Part shown: piece after piece, positions 35,620 through 43,761 of the stretch
How positions within the stretch are numbered: position 1 is the first letter of the stretch
Layout of the letters: the number at the start of each line of letters is the position of its first letter
Source of the DNA: Bisbaumannia pacifica
GTDB lineage: Bacteria > Pseudomonadota > Gammaproteobacteria > Pseudomonadales > Halomonadaceae
Assembly (NCBI RefSeq): GCF_007989625.1
Contig: NZ_BJUK01000018.1
Coordinates: 1-64,000, forward strand
Direction of reading: 5' to 3'
DNA: 64,000 bases
Notes under the pieces: model-generated
What the model was told of the DNA's origin: nothing
Database searches by the model: none
The model's input: only the letters and a program-made list of their open reading frames with translations
Made by a program: the position numbers and the translations under genes

Positions 35620-36093
35620 TTAGGGGGTCTCCGCCTCCTGCAGCAGCAGCCCTAGCTGGGCACCCAGCCGCAGGTCCTCCTCGACGCCGAAGTGGCGATA
35701 GCGTAGTCGCCCCCGGGCATCGAAGAGCAGGGTGCTGGGGGTGCCCTCCAGGCCATAGGCTCGCATGGTGCGAGGCAGGGGGGCGCCGGCGGGGCCGGGG
35801 GCGTCGATGCCCACCGGAAAGTCGTAGCGATGCTCGGCGAGAAACACCGCCAGGGCCTCGGGCCCCATCACCGCGTGATGCTCGAAGACGGTATGCAGAC
35901 CCACCACCGTCAGCGGCGTGCCGGCCAGCAGCCGCGCCACCCGCTGGGTCTGGGGCAGGCCATGCAGCACGCAGCCGGGGCACAGCATCTGGAAGGCGTG
36001 GAGCAGGACCACCCGCCCCCTGAGCCCGGCGAGGGTCAGGGGGCGCTCGCTATTCAGCCATCGTGAGACCTGCCACTCGGGAGACGGCGTCAT
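35620..36093 (-). CDS. Thioredoxin-fold (TlpA/peroxiredoxin-like) protein
   Basis: Protein of 157 residues without signal peptide. It has RGRVVLLHAFQMLCPGCVLH with a CPGC active site (Cys38, Cys41), TVVGLHTVFEHH, the cis-Pro equivalent LEGTPSTLLFDARGRLRYRH and a late GAQLGLLL. Probably a thiol-disulfide reductase or peroxiredoxin-like protein of the cytoplasm. Its Shine-Dalgarno sequence lies inside a hairpin. It is downstream of the L,D-transpeptidase gene on the same strand. Confidence 0.82.
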   Translation of the reverse strand: MTPSPEWQVSRWLNSERPLTLAGLRGRVVLLHAFQMLCPGCVLHGLPQTQRVARLLAGTPLTVVGLHTVFEHHAVMGPEALAVFLAEHRYDFPVGIDAPGPAGAPLPRTMRAYGLEGTPSTLLFDARGRLRYRHFGVEEDLRLGAQLGLLLQEAETP

Positions 36094-36097
36094 GGGG

Positions 36098-36126
36098 CTA
36101 TCCTCCTGGGTTTCTTATGAGGATAG
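36098..36126 (-). promoter_or_regulatory. Hairpin that covers the Shine-Dalgarno of the thioredoxin-like gene
   Basis: Read on the minus strand, CTATCCTC pairs with GAGGATAG over a 13-base loop, and the second arm contains most of AGGAGG, which is eight bases from the ATG at 36093. The ribosome site would be closed when the 8 bp stem forms. Confidence 0.5.
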
Positions 36127-36165
36127 CTCCGGGCTGGATGGCTCCGAGCTGGATAGCTCCGGGAA
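36121..36165. repeat. 15 bp tandem repeat, three units
   Basis: GGATAGCTCCGGGCT, GGATGGCTCCGAGCT and GGATAGCTCCGGGAA follow each other between the L,D-transpeptidase stop and the thioredoxin-like gene. The first unit supplies the anti-Shine-Dalgarno arm of the hairpin. Confidence 0.8.
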
Positions 36166-36169
36166 GCAA

Positions 36170-37126
36170 TCAGGCGCCGGGGGAGAGGCCGACGATCCGT
36201 CCCGGGGCGGCATCCAGGGCCTCGCTTAGCACGGCATAGTCGATGGCGACCTGCGCCTCGGCCTTGAGCGCTTCCAGCGTAGCCAGGGCCTCGAGGCGGT
36301 GGCTCAGGGCCCGCTCCTCCACCTCGGGGGTGGCGAAGGACTGGGCGTAGAGGGTGCCGTCCTGCCAGGCGGCCTTGAAGGGCTGGTCGATCAGGTTGAC
36401 CGGGGTATCCACCGGCACCGAGCGGAACAGCGCCTCCACGTCTTCCGGGAACATGCGGATGCAGCCGCGGCTGGCACGCATGCCGATGCCGTCGGGGCGG
36501 TTGGTGCCATGAATCAGGTAGCCGGGAATCTCCAGCAGGATGGCGTGGCGTCCCAGGGGGTTGTCCGGCCCCGGCGGCACCACGGCGGGAGCCTCCTCGC
36601 CCCGGGCGGCGGCTTCCTGGCGCACCGATTCGGGAGGGTACCAGGCCGGGTCTTCCAGCTTCATGGTGGTGCGTGTGGTGCCGAGCGGGGTATCGAAGCC
36701 CTCGCGGCCGATGCCGATGGGGTAGGTCTCGACCCGTGGCGTCTCGCCGTCGCCCACCTCGGGATAATAGTAGAGTCGCAGCTCGGCGATATTGATGACG
36801 ATGCCCTCCCGGGGCGCGTCCGGCAGCAGGTGCTGGGCGGGGATCACCACCTCGGTGCCCTCGCCGGGCAGCCACAGGCTGACCTCCGGGTTGGCGTTGC
36901 GGATCTCCTCGTAGCCCACGGCATGCTCCCGGGCGATATCCAGCAGGGTCTGCTCGTGGCTCGCCGCGACCGTATAGGGCGCGCCGACCAGGCTGCCGTG
37001 CTCCGGCAGCGGGTAGTGGCCCCGGGGCCAGTCGTCGTCGGCCAGGGCGGCGCCGGGCAGGGCCAGCAGCAGCAGGGCCAGGAGGGAGGACCAGGGGCGT
37101 TGCCGGCGAGCGGTATCCAACATCAT
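36170..37126 (-). CDS. L,D-transpeptidase (ErfK/YbiS/YcfS family) with LysM domain
   Basis: Periplasmic enzyme of 318 residues that cross-links peptidoglycan or attaches lipoproteins to it. Signal peptide [18 protein letters not shown]; LysM-like region (about 50-95) with YTVAASHEQTLLDIAREHAV; YkuD domain with the catalytic block HGTNRPDGIGMRASRGCIRM, where Cys is the nucleophile. A C-terminal helical tail follows. The frame opens with a GTG at 37129; the ATG at 37126 has better spacing to GAGG. Confidence 0.9.
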   Translation of the reverse strand: MMLDTARRQRPWSSLLALLLLALPGAALADDDWPRGHYPLPEHGSLVGAPYTVAASHEQTLLDIAREHAVGYEEIRNANPEVSLWLPGEGTEVVIPAQHLLPDAPREGIVINIAELRLYYYPEVGDGETPRVETYPIGIGREGFDTPLGTTRTTMKLEDPAWYPPESVRQEAAARGEEAPAVVPPGPDNPLGRHAILLEIPGYLIHGTNRPDGIGMRASRGCIRMFPEDVEALFRSVPVDTPVNLIDQPFKAAWQDGTLYAQSFATPEVEERALSHRLEALATLEALKAEAQVAIDYAVLSEALDAAPGRIVGLSPGA

Positions 37127-37186
37127 CACGTACCTCGGCTAGGGGAAGCGCCATCATACCCGCTGAGGGGGCGGGGGGACCATACG

Positions 37187-37216
37187 ACGACGGCGGCCCC
37201 GAAGGGCCGCCGTCGT
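37187..37216. terminator. Terminator hairpin between betT and the L,D-transpeptidase gene
   Basis: ACGACGGCGGCCC and GGGCCGCCGTCGT form a perfect 13 bp stem with loop CGAA, read as TTCG on the minus strand, where it follows betT. There is no T run. Confidence 0.6.
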
Positions 37217-37239
37217 TCTGCTGGCATGGCGCGTGGTGG

Positions 37240-39261
37240 TTAGCTCAGCTCGCCGATGGAGCCGGGCATGGCATGCACCTTGGCGCTATCGGCGCGGGAC
37301 AGGGCCAGGAACTCCAGGTGACGCTCATACTCCGCCAGGACGTCGCCGATCACCTGGCCGCGGGTATAGCCATTGAGGTCCTGCCCCAGGCCGCCCTCGG
37401 CCAGGTAGACGTCCAGGCGCAGGTAGTAGTCATCATCCGCCGGCAGGAAGCTCGGTGCCCGCAGGCGATGAGGACGCACCTGGTAGACGAAGCTCTGGGC
37501 CTCCTCGAAGTCCACCTGCAGGGTGAGTCGCGGCAGGGGCTCGTCCTCGAGGCGCTCCTCGCTGACGCTGGCGCTCTGACCGCGGCCCTCCAGTTCCTCG
37601 GCGAACTGGGTCAAAGCCGGGCGAATGGCGTGTTCGATGGTGGCGGCGGCGCCGGCCCGGGTGGAGGTGTCCAGGGCGCGGTCGAGACGCTCGCGCCAGT
37701 CGCCGCCGGGGGCGGTGCCGGCGATGCGGCGCCGCGCCTCGGCCTTGTCGCCCTCCATGCGCAGGGCCCGGTAGAGGCCCGCCATGATGGCGAAGATCAC
37801 CACCGAGAAGGGCAGCGCCGTGACCACCACGGCGCTCTGCAGGGCCGCCAGGCCGCCGGCCATCAGCAGGGCCACGGTGACCAGGCCGATCACCGCCGAC
37901 CAGAAGATGCGCAGGCGCACCGGGGCGTCGTGGTTGACGTCGGAGAGGATGGAGGTGAAGTTGGCCAGCACCAGGGCCCCGGAGTCCGCCGAGGTGACGA
38001 AGAAGACGATGCCCAGGATGGTCACCACGGCGGCGGTCAGGCCCACCCAGGGGTAGGACTCCAGCAGGGTGTACATGGTGGTCTGGGGGGTGTTGAGGGC
38101 CTGTTCGCCCAGTTCCACGGCGCCCTGAGCCACCAGCTCGATGCCGCTGTTACCGAACACCGACATCCACACCATCATAAAGGCCAGCGGGATGCCCAGG
38201 GCCCCGGCGACGAACTCGCGAATGGTGCGCCCGCGGGAGATGCGCGCCAGGAAGAGGCCGACGAAGGGCGTCCAGGCGATCCACCAGCCCCAGAAGAAGA
38301 TGGTCCACCACATCTTCCACTGGTTGGCGCCCTCGCCGGTGAAGGCGTAGGTGTCGAAGCTCTTGGCCACGAAGCCGGCGAAGTAGTCGCCGGCGTTGTT
38401 CACCAGCTTGTCGAGCAGTTGCAGGGTGTGGCCCTGGAAGAGCACGAACAGCAGCAGGGCCAGCGCCAGCAGCATATTGAACTCGGAGAGGCGACGGATG
38501 CCCTTCTCCACGCCGCTGACCACCGAGATGGTGGCCATGATCACCACCAGGACGATCAGGATTACCTGCACCGAGAGGCTCTCCGGCACGTCGAACATGT
38601 AGTTGAGGCCGTAGTTGAGCTGCATCACCCCGATGCCCAGGCTGGTGGCGATGCCGAACACCGTGGAGATCACCGCGGTGATATCCACCGCATGACCGAT
38701 GGGGCCATGGATGCGCTTGCCCAGCAGCGGGTAGAGGGCGCTGCGGATCGCCAGCGGCAGGCGATGGCGATAGCTGAAGTAGGCCAGGGCCATGCCCATC
38801 AGCACATAGAGGCCCCAGCCGGAGAGGCCCCAGTGCATAAAGGTCTGCACCACGGCGGCGCGCATCGCCTCCTGGCTCTCCGGAGTCAGGTCCGGCGGCG
38901 CCAGGTAGTGGGCCACCGGCTCGGCGACGCTGAAGAACAGCAGGTCGATGCCGATACCGGCGGCGAACAGCATCGCCGACCAGGAGAGCAGCGAGAATTC
39001 CGGCCGGGCATGGTCGGGGCCAAGGCGGATGCTGCCGAAGCGCGAGCAGCCGATCAGAATCACGAAGACCAGGTAGGCCACCACCGCCAGCATGTAGTAC
39101 CAGCCGAAGGTCTGGTTGACCCAGGCCAGGGCGGCATCGAAGAAGGCGCCGGCCTGGTCGGTGAAGGTCATGGTCAGGACGAGGAAGACCAGGATACCGG
39201 CCACCGAGCCGTGGAAGACGGCGGGGTTTAGCCGGTCGCGTCGCGGGTTGTCTTGGTTCAT
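37240..39261 (-). CDS. betT: BCCT-family choline/betaine carrier (BetT type)
   Basis: Inner-membrane transporter of 673 residues (E. coli BetT has 677). About 12 helices carry the BCCT core, including AAGIGIDLLFFSVAEPVAHY, MHWGLSGWGLYVLMGMALAY and MWWTIFFWGWWIAWTPFVGL. The long C-terminal cytoplasmic domain (about 510-673) is typical of BetT and senses osmolality in relatives. The ATG at 39261 gives MNQDNPRRDRLNPAVF; a longer frame adds 12 residues. betIBA is not next to it, yet two BetI-like sites lie upstream. Substrate probably choline, by inference. Confidence 0.9.
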   Translation of the reverse strand: MNQDNPRRDRLNPAVFHGSVAGILVFLVLTMTFTDQAGAFFDAALAWVNQTFGWYYMLAVVAYLVFVILIGCSRFGSIRLGPDHARPEFSLLSWSAMLFAAGIGIDLLFFSVAEPVAHYLAPPDLTPESQEAMRAAVVQTFMHWGLSGWGLYVLMGMALAYFSYRHRLPLAIRSALYPLLGKRIHGPIGHAVDITAVISTVFGIATSLGIGVMQLNYGLNYMFDVPESLSVQVILIVLVVIMATISVVSGVEKGIRRLSEFNMLLALALLLFVLFQGHTLQLLDKLVNNAGDYFAGFVAKSFDTYAFTGEGANQWKMWWTIFFWGWWIAWTPFVGLFLARISRGRTIREFVAGALGIPLAFMMVWMSVFGNSGIELVAQGAVELGEQALNTPQTTMYTLLESYPWVGLTAAVVTILGIVFFVTSADSGALVLANFTSILSDVNHDAPVRLRIFWSAVIGLVTVALLMAGGLAALQSAVVVTALPFSVVIFAIMAGLYRALRMEGDKAEARRRIAGTAPGGDWRERLDRALDTSTRAGAAATIEHAIRPALTQFAEELEGRGQSASVSEERLEDEPLPRLTLQVDFEEAQSFVYQVRPHRLRAPSFLPADDDYYLRLDVYLAEGGLGQDLNGYTRGQVIGDVLAEYERHLEFLALSRADSAKVHAMPGSIGELS

Positions 39262-39334
39262 GGGGGACTCCCTAGTTATTGATATTGTGTCTCGCACCGA
39301 GGAGGCCGGGTGCTGGGGTTGGGATCGTCGTTAT

Positions 39335-39354
39335 TTTGATTGAACGCACAATTA
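39335..39354. promoter_or_regulatory. BetI-like operator, proximal to betT
   Basis: TTGATTGAACGCACAATTAA lies 73 bases upstream of the betT start. It fits the ATTGAACG-N-CAAT pattern I know for BetI sites and matches the second site in most positions. Confidence 0.65.
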
Positions 39355-39519
39355 AAATAGCGGTGATCTCATCGCCCTGCCTGCTTATGGGCCGGCCAAG
39401 GTCGCAACGGGATACGAGACACGCGATAAGCGTCGCGTCGGGGCAAGTGGGGAGCCGATGGGCTTCCCCGGCACGGTCGGCGAGGCGACCGGCAATCGCT
39501 AATGCATAATGGATTTTTA

Positions 39520-39539
39520 TTGATTGCCCGTTCAAATAA
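39520..39539. promoter_or_regulatory. BetI-like operator, distal
   Basis: TTGATTGCCCGTTCAAATAA is the inverted form of the same motif (reverse complement TTATTTGAACGGGCAATCAA). It lies 185 bp from the first. The 389 bp gap from betT to spy holds these sites and the spy terminator; I see no gene in it. Confidence 0.6.
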
Positions 39540-39603
39540 AATACGCGCTTCTCGACGGATCTTCAACCCGGGGGGTGGAGAGGGCGGGAGAGGGCGTGAA
39601 ACG

Positions 39604-39631
39604 ACGACGCCCGGCAGGGGCCGGGCGTCGT
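39604..39631 (-). terminator. Terminator of spy
   Basis: ACGACGCCCGGC and GCCGGGCGTCGT form a perfect 12 bp stem with loop AGGG, 19 bases after the spy stop. Confidence 0.65.
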
Positions 39632-39650
39632 GGGGGGAGGGAAGCGCGGG

Positions 39651-40271
39651 TTAGGCGTCGTGGTGGCGGTGACCGCGATCCTTGCCGTGACGCTCACCAC
39701 GCTCGGGGCGCATGGCCTCCTGGAGCTCGGCGAGCTGGGCCTCGTCGAGGATCTCGGCGAGGGCGGCGTGGTGCGACGCGCGCAGCTCGCGCAGCGCGTC
39801 GCGACGGGTCTCCCGGTCGCCGAACTCGCGCTCGCGGAGCTCGGCCAGGTCGCCGGCGATGGTGGCGCGGGTGGCCGTCAGGGCCTCACGCTGTTCCTCG
39901 GAGAGCTCCCAGCCGTCGATCAGGGCATCCAGGCGCGCCTGCATGGCGGCACGGCGCTGCTCGCGCTGCTCCTGACGAGCCTCGGCGAGGGCCTGGCGCT
40001 GCTCGTCACTCAGCAGCGCCTCCAACTCGGCGCGGTGCTCGGCGTGCAGCTCGCGCAGCGCCGCCTGGTGCGCGCGGCGGGCCTCGTCGATGGCGGCACG
40101 GGTCTCGGCATCCAGGTCGAGGCGCTCGAGCAGTGCCTCGTGGTGGGGGCCGGCGTCATGGTGCCCCCCGGGGTGGCCGCCGCGCTGGCCATCGGCCAGG
40201 GCCGTCAGCGACAGGGGGGCGATGGCCAGGGTCAGCAGGGCGGGCATCAGCAGCTTGCGGGTGATCGGCAT
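39651..40271 (-). CDS. spy: Spy/CpxP-family periplasmic chaperone
   Basis: Exported helical protein of 206 residues with signal KLLMPALLTLAIAPLSLTALA. The mature part is rich in charged residues and His (GGHPGGHHDAGPHH at the start, GHRHHD at the end). It carries LTxxQ-like repeats LLSDEQRQALAEA and LSEEQREALTATR, as in Spy and CpxP. These proteins stabilise misfolded envelope proteins; the His-rich ends might bind metal. AAGGAG lies seven bases before the ATG. It follows baeS-baeR on the same strand and shares an upstream box with baeS. Confidence 0.85.
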   Translation of the reverse strand: MPITRKLLMPALLTLAIAPLSLTALADGQRGGHPGGHHDAGPHHEALLERLDLDAETRAAIDEARRAHQAALRELHAEHRAELEALLSDEQRQALAEARQEQREQRRAAMQARLDALIDGWELSEEQREALTATRATIAGDLAELREREFGDRETRRDALRELRASHHAALAEILDEAQLAELQEAMRPERGERHGKDRGHRHHDA

Positions 40272-40321
40272 CGAACGTCTCCTTTGCGGTGTGTCGATGC
40301 CTTCAGTGTCGTCGCCGCTTG

Positions 40322-40339
40322 TGCAGGGAGGGTGCAAGC
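40322..40339. promoter_or_regulatory. BaeR-box candidate upstream of spy
   Basis: TGCAGGGAGGGTGCAAGC differs in two positions from the 18-mer upstream of baeS. It has a TGCA direct repeat with an 11 bp period, as expected for an OmpR-type dimer. Confidence 0.6.
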
Positions 40340-40384
40340 TTCGGGGAAGCGCGGATATTATTTCATCGCTTGCCGATATGCGGC

Positions 40385-41071
40385 TCATTCCTCGGGCTGG
40401 TATTTATAGCCGACCCCATAGACCGAGCGGATGATCTCGCGCTCCGGCCAGACCTCGGCGATCTTCTTGCGCAGCTTCTTGATATGACTGTCCACGGTGC
40501 GCTCTGAGACCACCCGGTGATCCCGGTACATATGATCCATCAACTGATCCCGGGAGAAGATGCGCCCCGGGGCCTGCATCATCACCCTGAGCAGTTGGAA
40601 TTCCACCGCGGTCAGCTCCAGGTCATGGCCGTCGGCCAGGGCCCGCCAGCCCTCGTCATCGAGGCTCAGGCCGTTCTCCACCACGGGGGCATCCTGGGCG
40701 CGGCTGCGGCGCAGCACCGCCTTGATCCGCGCCACCACCTCCCGGGGGCTGAAGGGCTTGCAGATATAGTCGTCCGCGCCCAGCTCCAGGCCCAGCAGGC
40801 GGTCCACCTCCTCGACCCGGGCGGTGAGCATGATCACCGGCAGTGCCGGCCAGCGGGCGCGGATCTCCCGGCACAGGGTCAGGCCGTCGGTACCGGGCAG
40901 CATCAGGTCGAGCAGTACCAGGCTCGGGGTCTGCTCGCCGAGCCAGGGAATCACCGTATCGCCATGGGCGAGGTGGTGCCAGGCGAAGCCGTTGCCCGCC
41001 AGGTAGTCGCCCACCAGTTGGGCGATCTTGGGCTCGTCTTCCACCACCAGGATGGTGTCATCGGGGGGCAT
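40385..41071 (-). CDS. baeR: OmpR-family response regulator BaeR
   Basis: Regulator of 228 residues. The receiver has ILVVEDEPKIAQLVGDYL, phospho-Asp55 in LVLLDLMLPGTDGLTLCREI and ELGADDYICKPFSPREVVAR; the winged helix has LELTAVEFQLLRVMMQAPGR, SERTVDSHIKKLRKKI and SVYGVGYKYQ. The stretches LPGTDGLTLCREI and LGADDYICKP are nearly identical to E. coli BaeR. With BaeS it would answer envelope stress. It lies 13 bases after baeS and is followed by spy. Confidence 0.92.
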   Translation of the reverse strand: MPPDDTILVVEDEPKIAQLVGDYLAGNGFAWHHLAHGDTVIPWLGEQTPSLVLLDLMLPGTDGLTLCREIRARWPALPVIMLTARVEEVDRLLGLELGADDYICKPFSPREVVARIKAVLRRSRAQDAPVVENGLSLDDEGWRALADGHDLELTAVEFQLLRVMMQAPGRIFSRDQLMDHMYRDHRVVSERTVDSHIKKLRKKIAEVWPEREIIRSVYGVGYKYQPEE

Positions 41072-41084
41072 GGCGTGGTCTCCG

Positions 41085-42500
41085 TTAGCGGGTGTCTTCC
41101 AGCAGGCGCGGGAACTCGAGGGTCCAGCATAACCCGCCCAGCGGTGAGGGGGAGGCGTGCATGCGCCCGCCATGGGTGGTGACCAGCGCCTTGGCGATGG
41201 CCAGTCCCAGGCCGCTGCCGCCGCTGGCGCGGTTGCGGGAGCCCTCGACCCGGTAGAGGCGCTCGGTGAGCCGCGGCAGGGCCGCCGCGGGCACCTCGGG
41301 GGCGCTGTCTTCCCAGGTCACCCGCACCCGCTCGGCGTCGTGGCTCAGGGTCACCCTCAGGTGCCCCGGGGCCTCGGTGTAGGCGCAGCTATTGTCGAGC
41401 AGGTTATTCCACAGCTGGCGCAGGCGCTGCATATCGCCGCGTATCGGTGCCGGGCCCTGGATATGGGTTTCCAGGGTCAGGCCGCGGTCCTCCAGCCAGC
41501 CCCGGGCCTCCTCCAGCCGGGTGGCCAGGGCCTCGCTCAGGTCGAGGGGCGCCAGGGAGGCCTCCAGGGCGCCGGCATCGCTCTGCGCCAGCAGGCGCAG
41601 GTCGGCCACCAGGCGCTCCAACTGGGCCACCTCCTGGGCGAGGGAGTGCAGGCTGGTCTCGTTGAGGGGACGGATACCGTCCTGCATCGCCTCGATCTCG
41701 CCATGCAGCACCGCCAGGGGGGTGCGCAGCTCATGGGCGATATCCGCGACCCAGCGACTGCGGGCCTGGCGATTGGCCTCCAGGGTCGCCGCCAGCACAT
41801 TGAAGTCGTGGGCCAGGCGCGACAGCTCGTCGTGGCCGCGCTCGGTCAGGCGCATGCTGTAGTCACCCTCGGTGAGGCGCCGGGTGGCCAGGGCCATGCC
41901 GCCGGTGCGTCGCCCCAGCCACCAGGAGAGGCCGCCGGCCAGCAGCAGCGAGGCCACCACCAGGGAGGCGACGATGATGCTCAGGTTGCGCTGCTGGCGC
42001 TCCAGGAAGACCCGGTCCATGCGCGCCATCAGCGATTCGGGACGCCGATAGCCCAGGGAGCCGACCTTCTCGCCGTCACTCTCGATGGGCAGCCAGACCA
42101 GCTCCGGGGCCTCCTCCTCGTCGTGGCGGCGCTCCAGGCCGATCACCGGCAGCCCCTGGGCATCGTTGAGCACGAAGTCCCGCGCATTGCCGAGCGGCGG
42201 CTCCAGGCCCCGGGGGTCCTCGCGACCGGCCAATAGCTGCTGGCGCACCAGGCGATACCAGGCGCGGTGGGTCTCGCGCAGCCACTGCCAGTCGCCGCGT
42301 CGGCGCCACTCCTCGCCCAGGGCCTCGGCGAGCTGGCGGGCGCGGTTGGCCTGGGTGGTCTCCAGGTAGTCGATAAAGCCCTGGTCGAGGCTGCGCGAAA
42401 CGCCCACGAAGAGCAGCGCCGAGGTGGCCACGTTGACCACCAGGATCACGGCGAAGAGCTTGAAGCCGAGGCGCGATAGCAGGTAGCGGGGCAGCCGCAT
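41085..42500 (-). CDS. baeS: Sensor histidine kinase BaeS
   Basis: Inner-membrane kinase of 471 residues. TM1 (about 13-35), periplasmic sensor (36-170), TM2 (about 173-193), HAMP (about 194-245), HisKA with VADIAHELRTPLAVLHGEIE, HATPase with NNLLDNSCAYTE and GGSGLGLAIAKALV. The HisKA block matches E. coli BaeS. GGAGAG precedes the ATG. First gene of a probable baeS-baeR-spy unit. Confidence 0.91.
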   Translation of the reverse strand: MRLPRYLLSRLGFKLFAVILVVNVATSALLFVGVSRSLDQGFIDYLETTQANRARQLAEALGEEWRRRGDWQWLRETHRAWYRLVRQQLLAGREDPRGLEPPLGNARDFVLNDAQGLPVIGLERRHDEEEAPELVWLPIESDGEKVGSLGYRRPESLMARMDRVFLERQQRNLSIIVASLVVASLLLAGGLSWWLGRRTGGMALATRRLTEGDYSMRLTERGHDELSRLAHDFNVLAATLEANRQARSRWVADIAHELRTPLAVLHGEIEAMQDGIRPLNETSLHSLAQEVAQLERLVADLRLLAQSDAGALEASLAPLDLSEALATRLEEARGWLEDRGLTLETHIQGPAPIRGDMQRLRQLWNNLLDNSCAYTEAPGHLRVTLSHDAERVRVTWEDSAPEVPAAALPRLTERLYRVEGSRNRASGGSGLGLAIAKALVTTHGGRMHASPSPLGGLCWTLEFPRLLEDTR

Positions 42501-42573
42501 CTTGATCTCTCCACACGAGAGCGGGAAACACCCCAGTCTGGCTCGCCGGGGTGCAGGCTTTGGTCAGCCATTA

Positions 42574-42591
42574 TGCAGGGAATGTGCAAGC
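42574..42591. promoter_or_regulatory. BaeR-box candidate upstream of baeS
   Basis: TGCAGGGAATGTGCAAGC lies 73 bases upstream of the baeS start. Read on the minus strand it is followed by CATAAT, a possible -10 element, so BaeR could activate at the -35 position. Confidence 0.6.
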
Positions 42592-42594
42592 CCT

Positions 42595-43644
42595 TCAGGG
42601 ACAGCTGTCGCCGAGCCAGAGATCGGTGGTGAGGGTATGCGAGCGGGGCTCGATCAGGCCGAGGATCATACGCGCCGCCATGCGCCCCTTCTCGACGCTG
42701 TCCTGACGCACCGTGGTCAGCCGCGGGGCCCGGTACTGGCCCTCGGCGATGCCGTCGAAGCCGGTCAGGCGCAGGTCCTCGGGGACGCGCAGGCCACGCC
42801 GCTCGGCCAGGGTCAGGGCGGTCAGGGCGATGCGGTCGGACATACACAGCAGCAGGTCGGGACGCTCGTCCTCGGGCAGGTCGAGGAGCGCCTCGAGCAC
42901 CGGGGCGCATACCTCGAAGGTGTTCTCCTCGACGTTCCACATGGGCACGCCGGCGGGATCATGCCCCGCCTCGGCCAGGGCCCGATAGAAGCCGGAGAGC
43001 CGCGAGCGGGTGATGGTCTGGTCGGCGCTGAGCAGCCGCCGGTCGGCGCCGATGGGGCCGTTGCAGGGCTCGGCGGTAAGGCGCAGGTTGATGATGGCGG
43101 GGCGGCGTGCCCTGCGGCTCAGGGCGTGGCGGGCGATGGCGTAGCAGGCCGGCTCGTCGTCCACATGAATCGAGGGGCGGCCCTCCACATCGAAGTCCAC
43201 CGCCACCAGCGGCGACTGGGGCGGCAGGGGCTCCAGCAGGTCCTGGCTGGGCATCAGGCCATAGACGATATACCCATCCGCCATGCTGGCGGCGCCGGGC
43301 AGTTCGCTGCGCATCTGCCGGGCGGAGAGCAGCAGCAGGGTATGGCCGTGGGCATCGAGGACCTCGGCGATGCCGGAGAGCAGCTCGCTGGCTACCGCAT
43401 CGTTGATGCTGTAGGTCAGGCTCTCGGCGAGCACCACCGCGATGATCCGCGAGCGCCCGGTGCGCAGGCTGCGGGCCTTGGCATCGGGGCCGCGATAGCC
43501 CAGGCGCTTGGCCTCGCCGAGGATGCGCTCGCGCAGGGCGGGAGAGAGCTGGTCCGGGCGATTGAAGGCGTTGGAGATGGTCGCGGTGGAGACACCGAGC
43601 TCCCGGGCCAGGTCCTTGAGGGTCATGCGACGGGGGGTAGACAC
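42595..43644 (-). CDS. LacI-family regulator of the alpha-glucoside genes
   Basis: Repressor of about 349 residues. Helix-turn-helix TLKDLARELGVSTATISNAF with NRPDQLSP, hinge AKARSLRTGRSRIIAVVLAE, then a sugar-binding domain with ASMADGYIVYGLMP, VAVDFDVEGRPSIHVDDE and LRLTGFDGIAEGQYRAPRLT. I chose the GTG at 43644 because AAGGAAG lies five bases before it; the ATG at 43662 has no ribosome site. It lies downstream of the alpha-glucoside ABC genes and probably binds the three CTTAAACGATTAAG-type operators before the binding protein and porin genes. Confidence 0.88.
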   Translation of the reverse strand: MSTPRRMTLKDLARELGVSTATISNAFNRPDQLSPALRERILGEAKRLGYRGPDAKARSLRTGRSRIIAVVLAESLTYSINDAVASELLSGIAEVLDAHGHTLLLLSARQMRSELPGAASMADGYIVYGLMPSQDLLEPLPPQSPLVAVDFDVEGRPSIHVDDEPACYAIARHALSRRARRPAIINLRLTAEPCNGPIGADRRLLSADQTITRSRLSGFYRALAEAGHDPAGVPMWNVEENTFEVCAPVLEALLDLPEDERPDLLLCMSDRIALTALTLAERRGLRVPEDLRLTGFDGIAEGQYRAPRLTTVRQDSVEKGRMAARMILGLIEPRSHTLTTDLWLGDSCP

Positions 43645-43726
43645 GTGGGCTTCCTTCGCCATCTGGATCGATTCAGTTAGCTCGCTATCATAGGCGCAAT
43701 CCCGGCCCTTGGCCACCGCGACCCCG

Positions 43727-43754
43727 GGTGGCGCCGCGTCGGCGAGGCGCCACC
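43727..43754 (-). terminator. Hairpin after the alpha-glucoside ABC ATPase gene
   Basis: GGTGGCGCC and GGCGCCACC form a perfect 9 bp stem with a 10-base loop, between the ATPase stop and the lacI-type start. No T run. Confidence 0.5.
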
Positions 43755-43761
43755 TCCAGCC

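Noticed and set aside
33912-35983. Long N-terminal extension of the NarL-type regulator frame
   Set aside because: The frame is open through exaC on the opposite strand, but only the part from 33910 down codes for a receiver domain and has a ribosome site.
37273-39231. 652-codon open frame on the plus strand
   Set aside because: Complement of betT with a low-complexity product; the minus strand encodes a clear BCCT carrier.
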